The position numbers and the translations under genes were made by a program. The notes under the pieces are model-generated. The model had not been told where the DNA came from. It searched no databases and worked only from the letters and a program-made list of their open reading frames with translations. From Paenactinomyces guangxiensis (GTDB lineage: Bacteria > Bacillota > Bacilli > Thermoactinomycetales > Thermoactinomycetaceae), in the NCBI RefSeq assembly GCF_016055185.1, contig NZ_JAECVR010000010.1, forward strand, positions 62,001 to 126,000: a stretch of DNA of 64,000 bases. Reading direction: 5' to 3'. Numbering within the stretch: position 1 is the first letter of the stretch; each line of letters opens with the position of its first letter. Positions 1 through 8,108 of the stretch are shown here, in pieces.

Positions 1-998
1 CCGGGAATCATCTCAATGAGCGGCAGGACCAGCATCGACACAGCGAACAGAATTGCCGTCACCAGCGCGGGGATGCCGGTTTTTCCACCTTCGGCAATCC
101 CTGAAGCGCTCTCGGCAGCCGCAATGGTCGGACTGGTTCCGAAGAACCCTGAGGTGATCGTAGAAACCCCCAGTGTTTTGTATGCCCGTGGGAATTTTTG
201 AGCATCCGGGAGCATCCCGTTCAACAATCCCATATTCTCGAACAGGACGATCATGGTCATGGAAAAAACAGCGATCCAGAAAGGAAATTGCAGGATGCTA
301 AAGTCGGCAGAGGCCAACACCCGGGTGTAATCACTGAAATCCATTCCTGTGACGGCCGCAGTTGTTTTGCCTGTAAGCCCGAAGGTCAACAGGCTGGTGA
401 AAAACAACCCGATCAACATGCTCCCTTTGATGTTACGGACAAACAAGAACAGGGTGACTGCCAGACCGGCCAGGGTAGACAGCGTAACCGGATCTCCGAA
501 ATTACCCAGGGTGACAAAAGAGGTTTCGCTGGGATGAATCATTTGCCCTTTCTGCAGTCCGATAAAGGTGAGCAGGAGACCGATCCCCCCGGAAATCCCG
601 TGTTTCAGCGTAGAGGGAACGGCCGCCGATAAACGGCTCCCCAAAGAAGTGATCCCGGCAAGGAAAAAGAGAAAGCCGGATACAATTACAACAGCCAGCC
701 CCTGCTGCCAGGTAAGGCCCAGTGATTGGACAATGGTATAGGTGAAAAAAGCATTGACACCCATGCCGGGAATCACAACGACCGGCGCATTGGCCCATAG
801 TGCCATGAGCAGGCAGCCGGCGATAGAAGCAGCAATGGTGGCCATGACGCCGGCGCTCAACGGGATGCCGGCATCCTTCAGGATCAGGGGATTAACCAGT
901 ATAATATAGGCACTCGTGAAAAAGGAGGTTAAACCGGCCGTCAACTCTGTTTTCCATGTCGTTCCATGTGCGTCCAGCTTAATAAAATGCTCAGTCAC
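1..998 (-). CDS. AzgA-type purine (guanine/hypoxanthine) permease, cut by left edge
   Basis: Reading from a GTG at 998 gives 332 uninterrupted codons running off the window, so the C-terminal part is missing. The start is chosen because an AAGGAATGG-type ribosome-binding site lies just before it. Visible family marks are VNPLIL in the first membrane span, GMGVNAFFTYT, and GTSPTIAAAESASGIAEGG near the edge, all typical of the AzgA branch of NCS2 purine transporters (B. subtilis PbuG/PbuO type). Several hydrophobic spans are evident. It should import guanine, hypoxanthine or adenine by proton symport. It has its own promoter and lies beside a decayed nucleoside-salvage cluster, so it is probably the surviving purine uptake gene of that locus. 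Exact substrate cannot be told from sequence. Confidence 0.9.
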   Translation of the reverse strand, partial: MTEHFIKLDAHGTTWKTELTAGLTSFFTSAYIILVNPLILKDAGIPLSAGVMATIAASIAGCLLMALWANAPVVVIPGMGVNAFFTYTIVQSLGLTWQQGLAVVIVSGFLFFLAGITSLGSRLSAAVPSTLKHGISGGIGLLLTFIGLQKGQMIHPSETSFVTLGNFGDPVTLSTLAGLAVTLFLFVRNIKGSMLIGLFFTSLLTFGLTGKTTAAVTGMDFSDYTRVLASADFSILQFPFWIAVFSMTMIVLFENMGLLNGMLPDAQKFPRAYKTLGVSTITSGFFGTSPTIAAAESASGIAEGGKTGIPALVTAILFAVSMLVLPLIEMIP

Positions 999-1036
999 TA
1001 CTCCATTCCTTCTTTTGTAAGCCCCTCACCCACCCG

Positions 1037-1093
1037 TCATGCCTTTGTGGGCATAACTCTATTACTATAACAGCTATGCAGGATTTATTTCAA
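1037..1093 (-). promoter_or_regulatory. Promoter and leader hairpin of the purine permease
   Basis: On the minus strand a TTGAAA box (1088-1093) and a TATAGT box (1064-1069) are separated by 18 bases. Just downstream, ATGCC and GGCAT (1039-1054) form a short hairpin in the leader. No purine riboswitch consensus was recognised. The role of the hairpin is unknown. Confidence 0.5.
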
Positions 1094-1141
1094 GAAGAGG
1101 AAGATCCATTCCATTGCAAAGCCAATCAATCGCTTCCTGCT

Positions 1142-1438
1142 TCATGACATGACTCGTTGTAAAAAATGCGAAACAAAGCGCTCACTGTCGATGTCCAGGC
1201 AGACGCGGACCCGGCGGCCTTCTCCCCGGCTTTTTTTCCGGTAAACGTTTTGTCGGCACCGGCAATGACCGGGATATCATCCGCTCCCAGCATCTCCAAT
1301 ACTTGCAGCGTATTTCTGGTTGTCTCCCACGTTTGAATTTCCGAAACCGGTGGTGATTCCCATTATCTTTAATTCCGGTGAATGTACCGCATATGAGACA
1401 TCATGGCGGTCATTACCGATTCCTTCGTCGAACCGTAC
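1142..1438 (-). pseudogene. Nucleoside hydrolase remnant (5' and 3' ends only)
   Basis: On the minus strand a GIGND motif (the Ca2+-binding DPGIGND site of inosine/uridine nucleoside hydrolases, with EGIGND here) is followed by SPELKIMGITTGFGN. After a one-base frameshift comes a TTRNTLQVLE-like stretch and DDIPVIAGADK. Coding similarity then jumps, in another frame, to VRVCLDIDSERFVSHFLQ and a TGA, which looks like the C-terminal tail of the same family. The central part, more than 200 residues of a roughly 310-residue enzyme, is missing. It would have split ribonucleosides into base and ribose. Non-functional as it stands. Confidence 0.7.
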
Positions 1439-1457
1439 AGCACACCCGGTCCGACGT

Positions 1458-1838
1458 TCAAATCAGCATCCCTGCAATGGAGGCGCTTAACAGAGAAGCC
1501 AGTGTTCCCGCCAGCACCGCCCGCACACCATATGTGGCAAGTTCGCTGCGACGATTCGGGGCAATCCCGCCCAAACCACCGATCTGGATGGCTATACTGC
1601 TCAGGTTGGCGAATCCGCACAGGGCAAATGTAACGATGGCTACTGTTTTAGCAGACAGCGTATCCATCTGCGGGACAAAAGAGGAGTAGGCGACGAATTC
1701 GTTCAACACGATTTTTTGCCCGATAAAATTGCCGGCTGTAACCGCCTCCGACCAGGGTACTTTTTCTACAATGCGTAAAAAGTTATCTTCGGATTCAAAT
1801 ATCAGCCGTAGTGCCGCCACAGGAAAGGACTCGTTCAT
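1458..1838 (-). pseudogene. NupC-type nucleoside transporter, C-terminal remnant
   Basis: A 126-residue reading frame whose last ~100 residues match the C-terminal part of concentrative nucleoside transporters (CNT/NupC): [20 protein letters not shown], then [21 protein letters not shown], ending in a normal-looking [13 protein letters not shown] tail. The first ~25 residues do not resemble NupC, and the ~270 upstream residues of a full transporter are absent. There is no good ribosome-binding site before the ATG. It lies between the ribokinase and nucleoside hydrolase remnants in what was probably one salvage operon. A short membrane fragment could still be made, but transport is unlikely. 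Confidence 0.75.
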
Positions 1839-1840
1839 GC

Positions 1841-2430
1841 TTAAATATCTCTGAGTTTCAGCTGTAAAAAGGTTTGCACCTGTTCATGTGAAGGCATGCC
1901 GCCCTGGGCGCCGAATTTCGTTACTGAAAGCGCGGTTGCCGGATTTAAAATCACCGGAACATGATGATGCTTTGAGATGCGGGCCGCTTCCGCTACCGCA
2001 TCCAGCGGAATTTCAAGCTGAAGCAATACCACATCCGCTTCTTGAATCACTTTTTCTGCCTGTCGTACTTTTTCCGGGGTTAGCGCATCATTGGCACCCG
2101 GCACGACAATAATAGAGTTTTCACCGTTTTCAACCGTAATCGAAGCAATGCCGGTTGCTAAATCTGTAACCGTTTCCACATTTACCGTTATAACGCCCTC
2201 TCTTTGTAAATTTGCAGTCAACTCAGATCCAAAGCTGTCATTTCCCGCACATCCGACCATTGTGACGTCAGCCCCAAGCCTCGCACAGGCAACCATTGCT
2301 CCTTTTCCCCCGGGAAGAGTAGTAAATTTGCTTCCCAATACAGTCTCGCCCACTGCAGGCATACGGGAAGTTTCCATCACCAGGTCCATATTGATGCTGC
2401 CGATGACGGCATTTTCGGCCGTTTCATCAT
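1841..2430 (-). pseudogene. Ribokinase remnant with internal deletion and frameshift
   Basis: The N-terminal half of a PfkB-family ribokinase is clear: VIGSINMDLVME, GGKGAMVACARLGADVTMVG, then DVVLLQLEIPL and VPVILNPAT. At NPAT the frame passes directly into the ribokinase C-terminal tail [19 protein letters not shown]. About 110 residues holding the GAGD catalytic region have been lost in frame. The natural ATG at 2430 is also out of frame with the body: one base appears to be missing in the A-run just after it, so the first in-frame ATG is at 2389. It would have phosphorylated ribose. With the catalytic Asp region gone it cannot be an active kinase. Confidence 0.85.
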
Positions 2431-2728
2431 TTACACCTTCCTTGTTGTCTTCCTTTTGATGTGCTGAACGTCCAGCTCGACATGGATCGAATCAAGCTGC
2501 TTCCGGAAAAAATGGGTTCGTGATATCAGGCACAATGAGGGTGATGGTCTTTGTTTTCTTATTTGATAAACTTCTGGCTACCATGTTCGGTTTGTAATTT
2601 AAATCTTGAATCGCTGTTAACACTTTTTTCTCCGCCTCCCTGTGGACATATCCACTTCGTTTCAATACCCGTGATACAGTCGCCACAGAAACCCCGGATA
2701 ATTTCGAAACATCTCTGATTGTAGCCAT
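2431..2728 (-). pseudogene. LacI-family regulator (RbsR-like) remnant
   Basis: The first 76 codons encode an intact LacI-type DNA-binding region: MATIRDVSKLSGVSVATVSR, the hinge NYKPNMVARSLSNKKT, then LIVPDITNPFFPE, followed within three codons by a stop. In another frame the next bases give SIHVELDVQHIKRKTTRKV and a stop right before the ribokinase ATG, which looks like the original C-terminus of the regulator. The ligand-binding core, roughly 210 residues, is gone. An operator-like palindrome sits just upstream. A free DNA-binding headpiece could in principle be made, but it would lack the dimerisation and sugar-binding domain. Confidence 0.8.
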
Positions 2729-2745
2729 CCGTACAGTCTCCCGAT

Positions 2746-2759
2746 TGTAACCGGTTCCA
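2746..2759. promoter_or_regulatory. LacI-type operator palindrome
   Basis: TGTAACCGGTTCCA is a near-perfect palindrome centred on CCGG, the usual form of a LacI/RbsR operator. It lies 18 bases upstream of the regulator remnant's ATG, as expected for autoregulation of the former rbs-type operon. Confidence 0.55.
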
Positions 2760-2949
2760 TAATTTTTTAAAAAAATTTACATAAAAACAATTTCCTGCCT
2801 GAAACATTTTAAATCGAGATCATTCAATTTGTCAACGCCAAATATAGCCTGTTTTTTCAGACTGCTATAATTTAAGGCGGTCAGCACATTTTATATTGAG
2901 TTTAACAGTTAACGGAAAAATTCCATTTTAAAAGATTTTGGTTGATTGT

Positions 2950-3019
2950 ATAAAAAATAAAGTACAGATCAGATATAGTTGCATGTATCATAGTAACCTC
3001 CATCTGATCTGTACTTTAT
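2950..3019 (-). terminator. Terminator of udk: 18-bp perfect inverted repeat
   Basis: ATAAAGTACAGATCAGAT (2957-2974) and its exact complement (3002-3019) flank a 27-base loop. Read on the minus strand the stem is followed by TTTTTTA. It lies about 50 bases past the udk stop. The long perfect arms with a large loop are unusual for a terminator. Confidence 0.6.
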
Positions 3020-3066
3020 CCGTGCCAAATATTATGTAAACCTTGACTTTTCCGGTTCATTTTTGG

Positions 3067-3690
3067 CTATTCATCTAAATCAAGGTAAGTGCGAATCTGG
3101 TTGATCAGCAGATTGATCGCCACTTGATTGTGCCCGCCCTCGGGAATGATCAGGTCTGCATAGCGTTTGCTCGGTTCGATAAACTGCAAATGCATGGGCC
3201 GGACGATGTTGAGATACTGATTCATCACCGATTCAAAGGTACGTCCGCGCTCCTGGATATCCCGTTCAATGCGCCGTAAAATCCGTACATCGGCATCGGT
3301 ATCGACGAAAATTTTGATATCCATCAGATTGCGCAGCCGTTCATCCTCTAATACCAAAATGCCTTCAATAATAATCACATCTTTGGGTGCTAACGGGACG
3401 GTTTGATTGGAACGTGTGTGAAGCGAGTAATCATAAACAGGTTTTTCGATGGGCTGGTAGTCAAGCAGCTTTTGCAGATGCCGGATCAGCAGATCATTGT
3501 CAAAGGCGAGCGGGTGATCATAGTTGGTCTGTATACGCTGGGCCAATGTGAGGTGGGATTGGTCCTTATAATAGGCATCCTGTTCAAGGTAAACGACTGA
3601 ATCTGTAAATTGTTCCACGATTTTTCGCGCGACTGTCGTCTTTCCCGAGCCGGTACCTCCGGCGACACCAATCACTACAGGTCTTGTCAT
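3067..3690 (-). CDS. udk: Uridine kinase
   Basis: 207 residues, the normal length for Udk. The P-loop [14 protein letters not shown] is at residues 8-21, followed by [10 protein letters not shown] and [12 protein letters not shown], the conserved substrate-binding segments of uridine/cytidine kinases, and [10 protein letters not shown]. The enzyme phosphorylates uridine and cytidine to UMP and CMP in pyrimidine salvage, in the cytoplasm. The ATG at 3690 follows an AGGAAGGAAA-type ribosome-binding site. It is transcribed alone, with a terminator downstream. Family identity is certain. Confidence 0.97.
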   Translation of the reverse strand: MTRPVVIGVAGGTGSGKTTVARKIVEQFTDSVVYLEQDAYYKDQSHLTLAQRIQTNYDHPLAFDNDLLIRHLQKLLDYQPIEKPVYDYSLHTRSNQTVPLAPKDVIIIEGILVLEDERLRNLMDIKIFVDTDADVRILRRIERDIQERGRTFESVMNQYLNIVRPMHLQFIEPSKRYADLIIPEGGHNQVAINLLINQIRTYLDLDE

Positions 3691-3891
3691 AAAGATTTCC
3701 TTCCTGTCATTCTATTCCATTTTATTCGTCCACTTTGCTGATCATAGCAATTAAATCATGCTTTTTCAAGATGGATTTATATACAGAAGACAAAAAATAC
3801 TGATTGCATGGGACCCATTCTTTAAAAAGGATTCAGCTGCCGGAAAGATCAATAGGTACGGTTGAGGCGGAGTTATTTTGTAAGGTTGAAA

Positions 3892-3920
3892 ATACCCGTA
3901 CTCTTGGAAAGTACGGGTAT
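3892..3920 (-). terminator. Terminator of pckA
   Basis: ATACCCGTACT and AGTACGGGTAT form an 11-bp perfect stem with a 7-base loop, followed on the minus strand by TTTTC. It starts 12 bases beyond the pckA stop. Confidence 0.8.
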
Positions 3921-3931
3921 CCTATCAGGTA

Positions 3932-5509
3932 TTAACAGGTCGGCCCTGCGTTGCGCACTGCTTCCGGAACCTGGGCAAATCTGGAGAAATGTTGATGGAA
4001 GAGCCGGGCTAACTCTTTCGCTTTTTGGTCATATTCATCAGTGTTTTTCCACGTATTTCTGGGATTTAGCAATTCTGACGGAACACCCGGACAGGATGCT
4101 GGCATTGACAGTCCGAACACGGGATCAGTTGTGTATGAAACTTGATTTAAATCCCCGTTAATGGCTGCGCGAACCATGGAGCGGGTGTAGCCGAGGTTCA
4201 TACGTTCTCCCGTTCCGTAGGGTCCGCCGGTCCAGCCTGTGTTGACAAGGTAAACTTGCACTCCGTGTTGAGTGATTTTTTCGCCCAGCATTTCAGCATA
4301 TACATGGGCGGGACGGGGTAAAAAAGGAGCCCCAAAACAGGTGGAGAAGGTTGCTTCCGGTTCGGTTACGCCGCGTTCGGTCCCTGCCAGTTTGCTTGTA
4401 TAGCCGGACAAGAAATGATACATCGCCTGTTCGGGGGTGCATTTGGCAATGGGAGGAAGCACTCCAAAGGCGTCAGCTGTCAGGAACAGGATGATATTGG
4501 GATGGCCGGCGACTCCGGGAATCACGGCGTTCGGGATATAATCAATCGGGTAAGCGGCCCGGGTATTTTCCGTGAGAGAGTCATCTTTGAAGTCAGGCTG
4601 CCTGTTCTGATCGAGAACGACATTTTCCAGCACACTTCCAAACCGGATTGCCTGCCAGATTTGCGGTTCTTTTTCCTCACTCAATCCGATGCATTTCGCA
4701 TAGCAACCGCCTTCAAAGTTAAAAACGCCCCGGTCGGACCAGCCGTGCTCATCATCGCCGATGAGACGGCGTTCAGGGTCGGCGGAAAGAGTGGTTTTAC
4801 CTGTTCCGGACAGGCCGAAGAAAAGGGCGACATCCCCTGCCGGGCCCATGTTGGCAGAGCAGTGCATGGGAAGAACACCCTGTTCGGGCAACAGATAGTT
4901 CATCACACTGAAGATTGATTTTTTCATTTCACCCGCATAGTGTGTTCCGGCGATTACCACCACTTTTCGTTCAAAGCTGACGGCGATTACCGTTTCCGAA
5001 CGGGTTCCGTCCATACTCGGGTCGATCGGGAACCGGGGGACACAGATAATGGTGAATTCCGGTTGATGTGTTTCTAATTCCCTTTCAGTGGGGCGGATAA
5101 ATAATTGCCGCACAAACAGGTTATGCCATGCATACTCATTGATAACCCGAATTGGCAGGCGGTAAGAAGGATCTGCTCCGGCAAATCCGTCAAAAATATA
5201 TACCTCTTTTTCCTGTAAGTATGTTTGTAAGCGATTTAGCATTTGGTCAAATTTTTCCGGAGCCAGTGGTTGATTAACAGTTCCCCAGTCAATCGTTTTT
5301 TCCACGATCTGATCTTTCACTATATATTTATCTCTGGGTGAACGCCCGGTAAATAAGCCGGTTGTAGCCCGCAAAGCTCCATCTCCGGCAAGAACGCCTT
5401 CCTGTCTGCGCAGAGCTTCTTCTACCAGTTCAGCTGCCGTTAAATTCAGGTGCTTTTTTCCTGCAAGATGAAAAGAAGGTTCACTTTCAGTTTTTATAAC
5501 CATGCTCAT
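3932..5509 (-). CDS. pckA: Phosphoenolpyruvate carboxykinase (ATP)
   Basis: 525 residues, the full length of the ATP-dependent family. The nucleotide site [20 protein letters not shown] is intact, followed by DDEHGW. The N-terminal TGRSPRDKY and the segment [13 protein letters not shown] are also present. It converts oxaloacetate and ATP to phosphoenolpyruvate, CO2 and ADP, the first committed step of gluconeogenesis. The ATG at 5509 follows AGGTGG. It stands alone between udk and a divergent S1-domain gene, with its own terminator. No regulatory site was recognised upstream. Confidence 0.97.
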   Translation of the reverse strand: MSMVIKTESEPSFHLAGKKHLNLTAAELVEEALRRQEGVLAGDGALRATTGLFTGRSPRDKYIVKDQIVEKTIDWGTVNQPLAPEKFDQMLNRLQTYLQEKEVYIFDGFAGADPSYRLPIRVINEYAWHNLFVRQLFIRPTERELETHQPEFTIICVPRFPIDPSMDGTRSETVIAVSFERKVVVIAGTHYAGEMKKSIFSVMNYLLPEQGVLPMHCSANMGPAGDVALFFGLSGTGKTTLSADPERRLIGDDEHGWSDRGVFNFEGGCYAKCIGLSEEKEPQIWQAIRFGSVLENVVLDQNRQPDFKDDSLTENTRAAYPIDYIPNAVIPGVAGHPNIILFLTADAFGVLPPIAKCTPEQAMYHFLSGYTSKLAGTERGVTEPEATFSTCFGAPFLPRPAHVYAEMLGEKITQHGVQVYLVNTGWTGGPYGTGERMNLGYTRSMVRAAINGDLNQVSYTTDPVFGLSMPASCPGVPSELLNPRNTWKNTDEYDQKAKELARLFHQHFSRFAQVPEAVRNAGPTC

Positions 5510-5520
5510 TTGTTCCAGCC

Positions 5521-5880
5521 ACCTTTATTTTTTCCTATGGTTTATCATATGGCAATTATGACATATTAAATCAAGAAAAAGTATAACATAATGATGCCGA
5601 AAAGGTGAACCGATACATGATAGTTTCTTTTTCTGACCCTTAAAAAGGCAGCGCGACCGGAAACAAAGCTTCTTGCTGGTGCTTGCGAACGTCTTGTCTC
5701 TGTTGTTCCCGCTTCAGTCATTCAACAGGTGGTTAATGGAAATATTTACTCTATTAAGAAGATGAATGTGTACCAGGGATTTTTTATGGTTTACTTTCTA
5801 TAGGCCGAAAATGTTATTGCTTGAGAGTTCTGTCACTCTTTGCAAAAAAGTAGTAGAGTTATGCCTTGTAGGTATAAATA
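5521..5880. other. Gap upstream of the S1-domain gene with an orphan coding-like stretch
   Basis: About 350 bases without a convincing gene. In one plus-strand frame, roughly 5641-5803, the sequence reads without a stop and includes KLLAGACERLVSVVP and QQVVNGNIYSIKKMN before a TAG at 5801-5803. There is no start codon with a ribosome-binding site. It may be the 3' end of a lost gene. I do not recognise the family. Confidence 0.3.
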
Positions 5881-5884
5881 CCCA

Positions 5885-5913
5885 TTGACTTTACAGCAGA
5901 TAAATGATATTTT
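5885..5913 (+). promoter_or_regulatory. Promoter of the S1-domain gene
   Basis: TTGACT (5885-5890) and TATTTT (5908-5913) are spaced by 17 bases. They lie inside any longer reading frame beginning at 5840, which supports the later ATG at 5948 as the true start. Confidence 0.5.
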
Positions 5914-5947
5914 GGAACAGAATGAATTCCACTTCGGGAGTGTTATA

Positions 5948-6334
5948 ATGAGTGAGTTAAAGGAAGGGGCCGTCGTACAGGGAGAAGTGATCTCGACCAA
6001 ACCTTTCGGGGCCTTTATAAAGTTAGAATCAGGGGAAACCGGTCTGGTTCACATCTCTCAAATTTCTACAAAATACGTAGAAAAAGTTGAAGATGAACTT
6101 CAAGTAGGTGCAGTTGTCAAAGCGAAAGTGCTTTCCATCGATCCTTCAGGAAAAATTTCCTTATCGATAAAAGCCTTGAGCGAAGATCGCCCTCCACGTG
6201 AACGCAGAGGCGGCGGAGATCGCCGGGGCGGACGCAAAGGGCCTGCCGACTTTGAAGACATGATGAAAAAATGGCTCAAGAGCAGTGAAGAACGCTTAAG
6301 TGCTCTTGCTGCCAAACAGAAAAAAAATCGTTAA
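5948..6334 (+). CDS. yugI: S1-domain RNA-binding protein, YugI/GSP13 type
   Basis: 128 residues from the ATG at 5948, which has a GGGAG ribosome-binding site. A frame start at 5840 is possible but would run through the promoter. Residues ~5-75 form one S1 domain (GAVVQGEVISTKPFGAFIKL, GLVHISQIS, GKISLSIKAL). A basic Arg/Gly-rich linker follows (RERRGGGDRRGGRKGP), then a short helical tail. B. subtilis YugI is a general stress protein that associates with ribosomes. The same role is inferred here from domain and length. A terminator follows directly. Confidence 0.88.
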   Translation: MSELKEGAVVQGEVISTKPFGAFIKLESGETGLVHISQISTKYVEKVEDELQVGAVVKAKVLSIDPSGKISLSIKALSEDRPPRERRGGGDRRGGRKGPADFEDMMKKWLKSSEERLSALAAKQKKNR

Positions 6335-6366
6335 GCGGCGGTTTTATCTTAGTTAGATAAATAACG

Positions 6367-6396
6367 ACATCTTCCTTCATCGGAAGATGTTTTTAT
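6367..6396 (+). terminator. Terminator of the S1-domain gene
   Basis: ACATCTTCC and GGAAGATGT form a 9-bp stem with a 6-base loop, followed by TTTTATG. Confidence 0.8.
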
Positions 6397-6442
6397 GTTT
6401 TTTTAACAGTCGGTTCACCTGTATAATAAAATACATTCGCGG

Positions 6443-6602
6443 ATGATCAACCATAACCCCAATATGCGGTTCAATTCCGGCTTGTGTGAAGCTTGCGGAT
6501 CGATCGGCTCTTTTCCTTATAAAAATCAAATCATTCCAAAGGGGGAATTTGGGCGGACAGATGTTAAAATATAAGTAAATTTTAATATCTGTCCGCCCTT
6601 TT
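6443..6602 (+). other. Possible 43-codon ORF ending in a strong hairpin
   Basis: An ATG at 6443 opens 43 codons (MINHNPNMRFNSGLCEACGS and on) ending with TAA at 6572-6574. There is no ribosome-binding site before it. The end overlaps a large hairpin: GGGCGGACAGAT (6551-6562) pairs perfectly with 6587-6598, the inner TTAAAAT also pairs, and TTTTC follows. This is a clear terminator shape with no recognised gene in front of it. It may end an unseen small RNA or be a second terminator for the S1 gene. Confidence 0.35.
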
Positions 6603-6674
6603 CATTAAAAAATGATGGATTTATTTGCCATCTTGGTTATGGATGGTGTGCGGATGATGAAAGGATGAGGTGGT

Positions 6675-7472
6675 TTGTCCGTGTTCATCCATAAAATGGA
6701 GGCTGTTTTGATAACGGGTGCCGGATCAGGGATCGGATATGAATTATCCCGGCTGTTCGCCATGAATGGGTATGATTTGGTGATTGTAGCCGAGAACGGT
6801 GAGAGATTGGAGCAACTGGCAACAGAATGGCGCGCGGAATTTGGTGTAAGGGTGCTGGTGATGCCCAAAGACCTGGCACATCCATCTGCGCCGGAAGAGA
6901 TTGTTTCACAGTTAAAAGAGAAGGAAATTGAAATTGATCTGTTAGTCAACAATGCGGAAATAACGGCGAATGAACCATTTACGGAAACGCCTTTGGAGCA
7001 GGAGTTAGCCATGATTCAAGTCAATGTCACTGCCCTTACTCATTTGACCAGACTCCTGATTGGGGAAATGGCTGCCCGCGGCAAAGGGAAAGTGTTAAAT
7101 GTAGCCTCAACCGTGGTATTCCGGACCAATCCTGGTGACCGTATGGCTGTTTACCGGGCAACACAGGCGTATATATTGGCTTTTAGTGAAGCGCTGGCCC
7201 AGGAATTTAAAGAGCAAGGAATTACAGTAAGTGCCTTATGTCCCCGGCCTCCGCAAACGGAACCGGAGAAAAAGACACACTTTCACCAGCACTCCTTTTT
7301 TGGGGCCCGTCTATCTGACAGGGAAGTGGCAACTGCGGCATTCCGGGGCTTGATGGAAGGGAAAAGTGTCATTATTCCCGGCATGAAAAATCAACTCTTT
7401 GCCAGATCCGTACGGCTGTTGCCGCGGAATATGGTTAAAGAAATCATGCGTAAAATGGAAAATGAAAAGTAG
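6675..7472 (+). CDS. Short-chain dehydrogenase/reductase with altered active site
   Basis: 265 residues from the TTG at 6675. The GTG at 6681 has better spacing from GAGGTGG, and the ATG at 6696 (MEAVLITG) would be the classical SDR beginning, so the exact start is open. The Rossmann motif TGAGSGIG is intact. Two signature positions are not: the usual NNAG reads NNAE, and the catalytic YxxxK reads YRATQ, with Gln in place of Lys. The active-site Ser (NVAST) and Tyr remain. It may be a low-activity or non-catalytic NAD(P)-binding protein. Substrate unknown. Confidence 0.8.
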   Translation: MSVFIHKMEAVLITGAGSGIGYELSRLFAMNGYDLVIVAENGERLEQLATEWRAEFGVRVLVMPKDLAHPSAPEEIVSQLKEKEIEIDLLVNNAEITANEPFTETPLEQELAMIQVNVTALTHLTRLLIGEMAARGKGKVLNVASTVVFRTNPGDRMAVYRATQAYILAFSEALAQEFKEQGITVSALCPRPPQTEPEKKTHFHQHSFFGARLSDREVATAAFRGLMEGKSVIIPGMKNQLFARSVRLLPRNMVKEIMRKMENEK

Positions 7473-7516
7473 AAAAAAGCGATCCAATACCTTTAGATGG
7501 GGTGAATCGCTTTTTT
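7473..7516. terminator. Bidirectional terminator between SDR and mnmM
   Basis: AAAAAAGCGAT and ATCGCTTTTTT form an 11-bp A/T-flanked stem with a ~22-base loop between two convergent genes, so it can serve both strands. Confidence 0.7.
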
Positions 7517-7525
7517 GCGGAATGT

Positions 7526-8095
7526 TTATCTTTTTTCTATAACCAAAAGCGAAGGGGCATGGCGGCGGTTGACCATTTGTTGCCACATCACCTGAAATTG
7601 TTTGGGAGGGAGGGCTGATGCCCAATTTACAACTGCATCTGCCTCTTCCTGTCCCCCCGGGTGTCCGGTGTATAGAGCGAGTGTAATCATACCGCCGGGT
7701 GCCAGCCAAACTGTGCCGATCTGTAACGCTTCGATCGTGGTCTGGGGTTGTGTAATAATTTCAGGGTTTCCATGCGGCAAATAGCCGAGGTTAAACATCA
7801 TTCCCTGAATTTTCCCCTTCACCTCCGCCGGCAGCTTCTCATCCATTCTGTGATGGCTGCATGGAAATAAACGAACCTGATTTTGCCGGCCGGCTTCTCT
7901 CAACCGGCGGGCAGTTGATTCAATGGCCTCCTGCTGAATATCAAATCCGAACACGACCCCTTCAGGTCCCACTTGTTCCGCCAGAAACAATGTGTCATAT
8001 CCGTTGCCGACCGTAGCATCAACCGCTGTTCCGCCGCGGGGGAGGGAATAACTGATCCAGGAACGGGCACTTTGCAAAGTAGAGGGGAGGATCAA
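7526..8095 (-). CDS. mnmM: tRNA (5-aminomethyl-2-thiouridine) methyltransferase MnmM (YtqB)
   Basis: 189 residues, starting with TTG at 8095 behind a GAGGAGAAG ribosome-binding site. Class I methyltransferase marks are AVDATVGNGYDTLFLA (SAM motif I), FGFDIQQEAI (motif II) and MFNLGYLPHG. This matches the YtqB family, shown in B. subtilis and S. aureus to carry out the last methylation of mnm5s2U34 in tRNA. It starts 13 bases after the stop of the radical SAM gene ytqA, the same order as in B. subtilis, so they form one operon. Confidence 0.9.
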   Translation of the reverse strand: MILPSTLQSARSWISYSLPRGGTAVDATVGNGYDTLFLAEQVGPEGVVFGFDIQQEAIESTARRLREAGRQNQVRLFPCSHHRMDEKLPAEVKGKIQGMMFNLGYLPHGNPEIITQPQTTIEALQIGTVWLAPGGMITLALYTGHPGGQEEADAVVNWASALPPKQFQVMWQQMVNRRHAPSLLVIEKR

Positions 8096-8108
8096 TGCAC
8101 TTCTCCTC

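Noticed and set aside
198-632. Open frame of 144 codons opposite the purine permease
   Set aside because: Shadow of the minus-strand permease, whose motifs run through the whole region.
1021-1060. Purine riboswitch before the purine permease
   Set aside because: Only a short hairpin is present; the three-way junction core of the purine aptamer is not seen.
5840-5947. Longer start of the S1-domain protein at TTG 5840
   Set aside because: A promoter lies inside this stretch, there is no ribosome-binding site, and the shorter protein has the normal family length.
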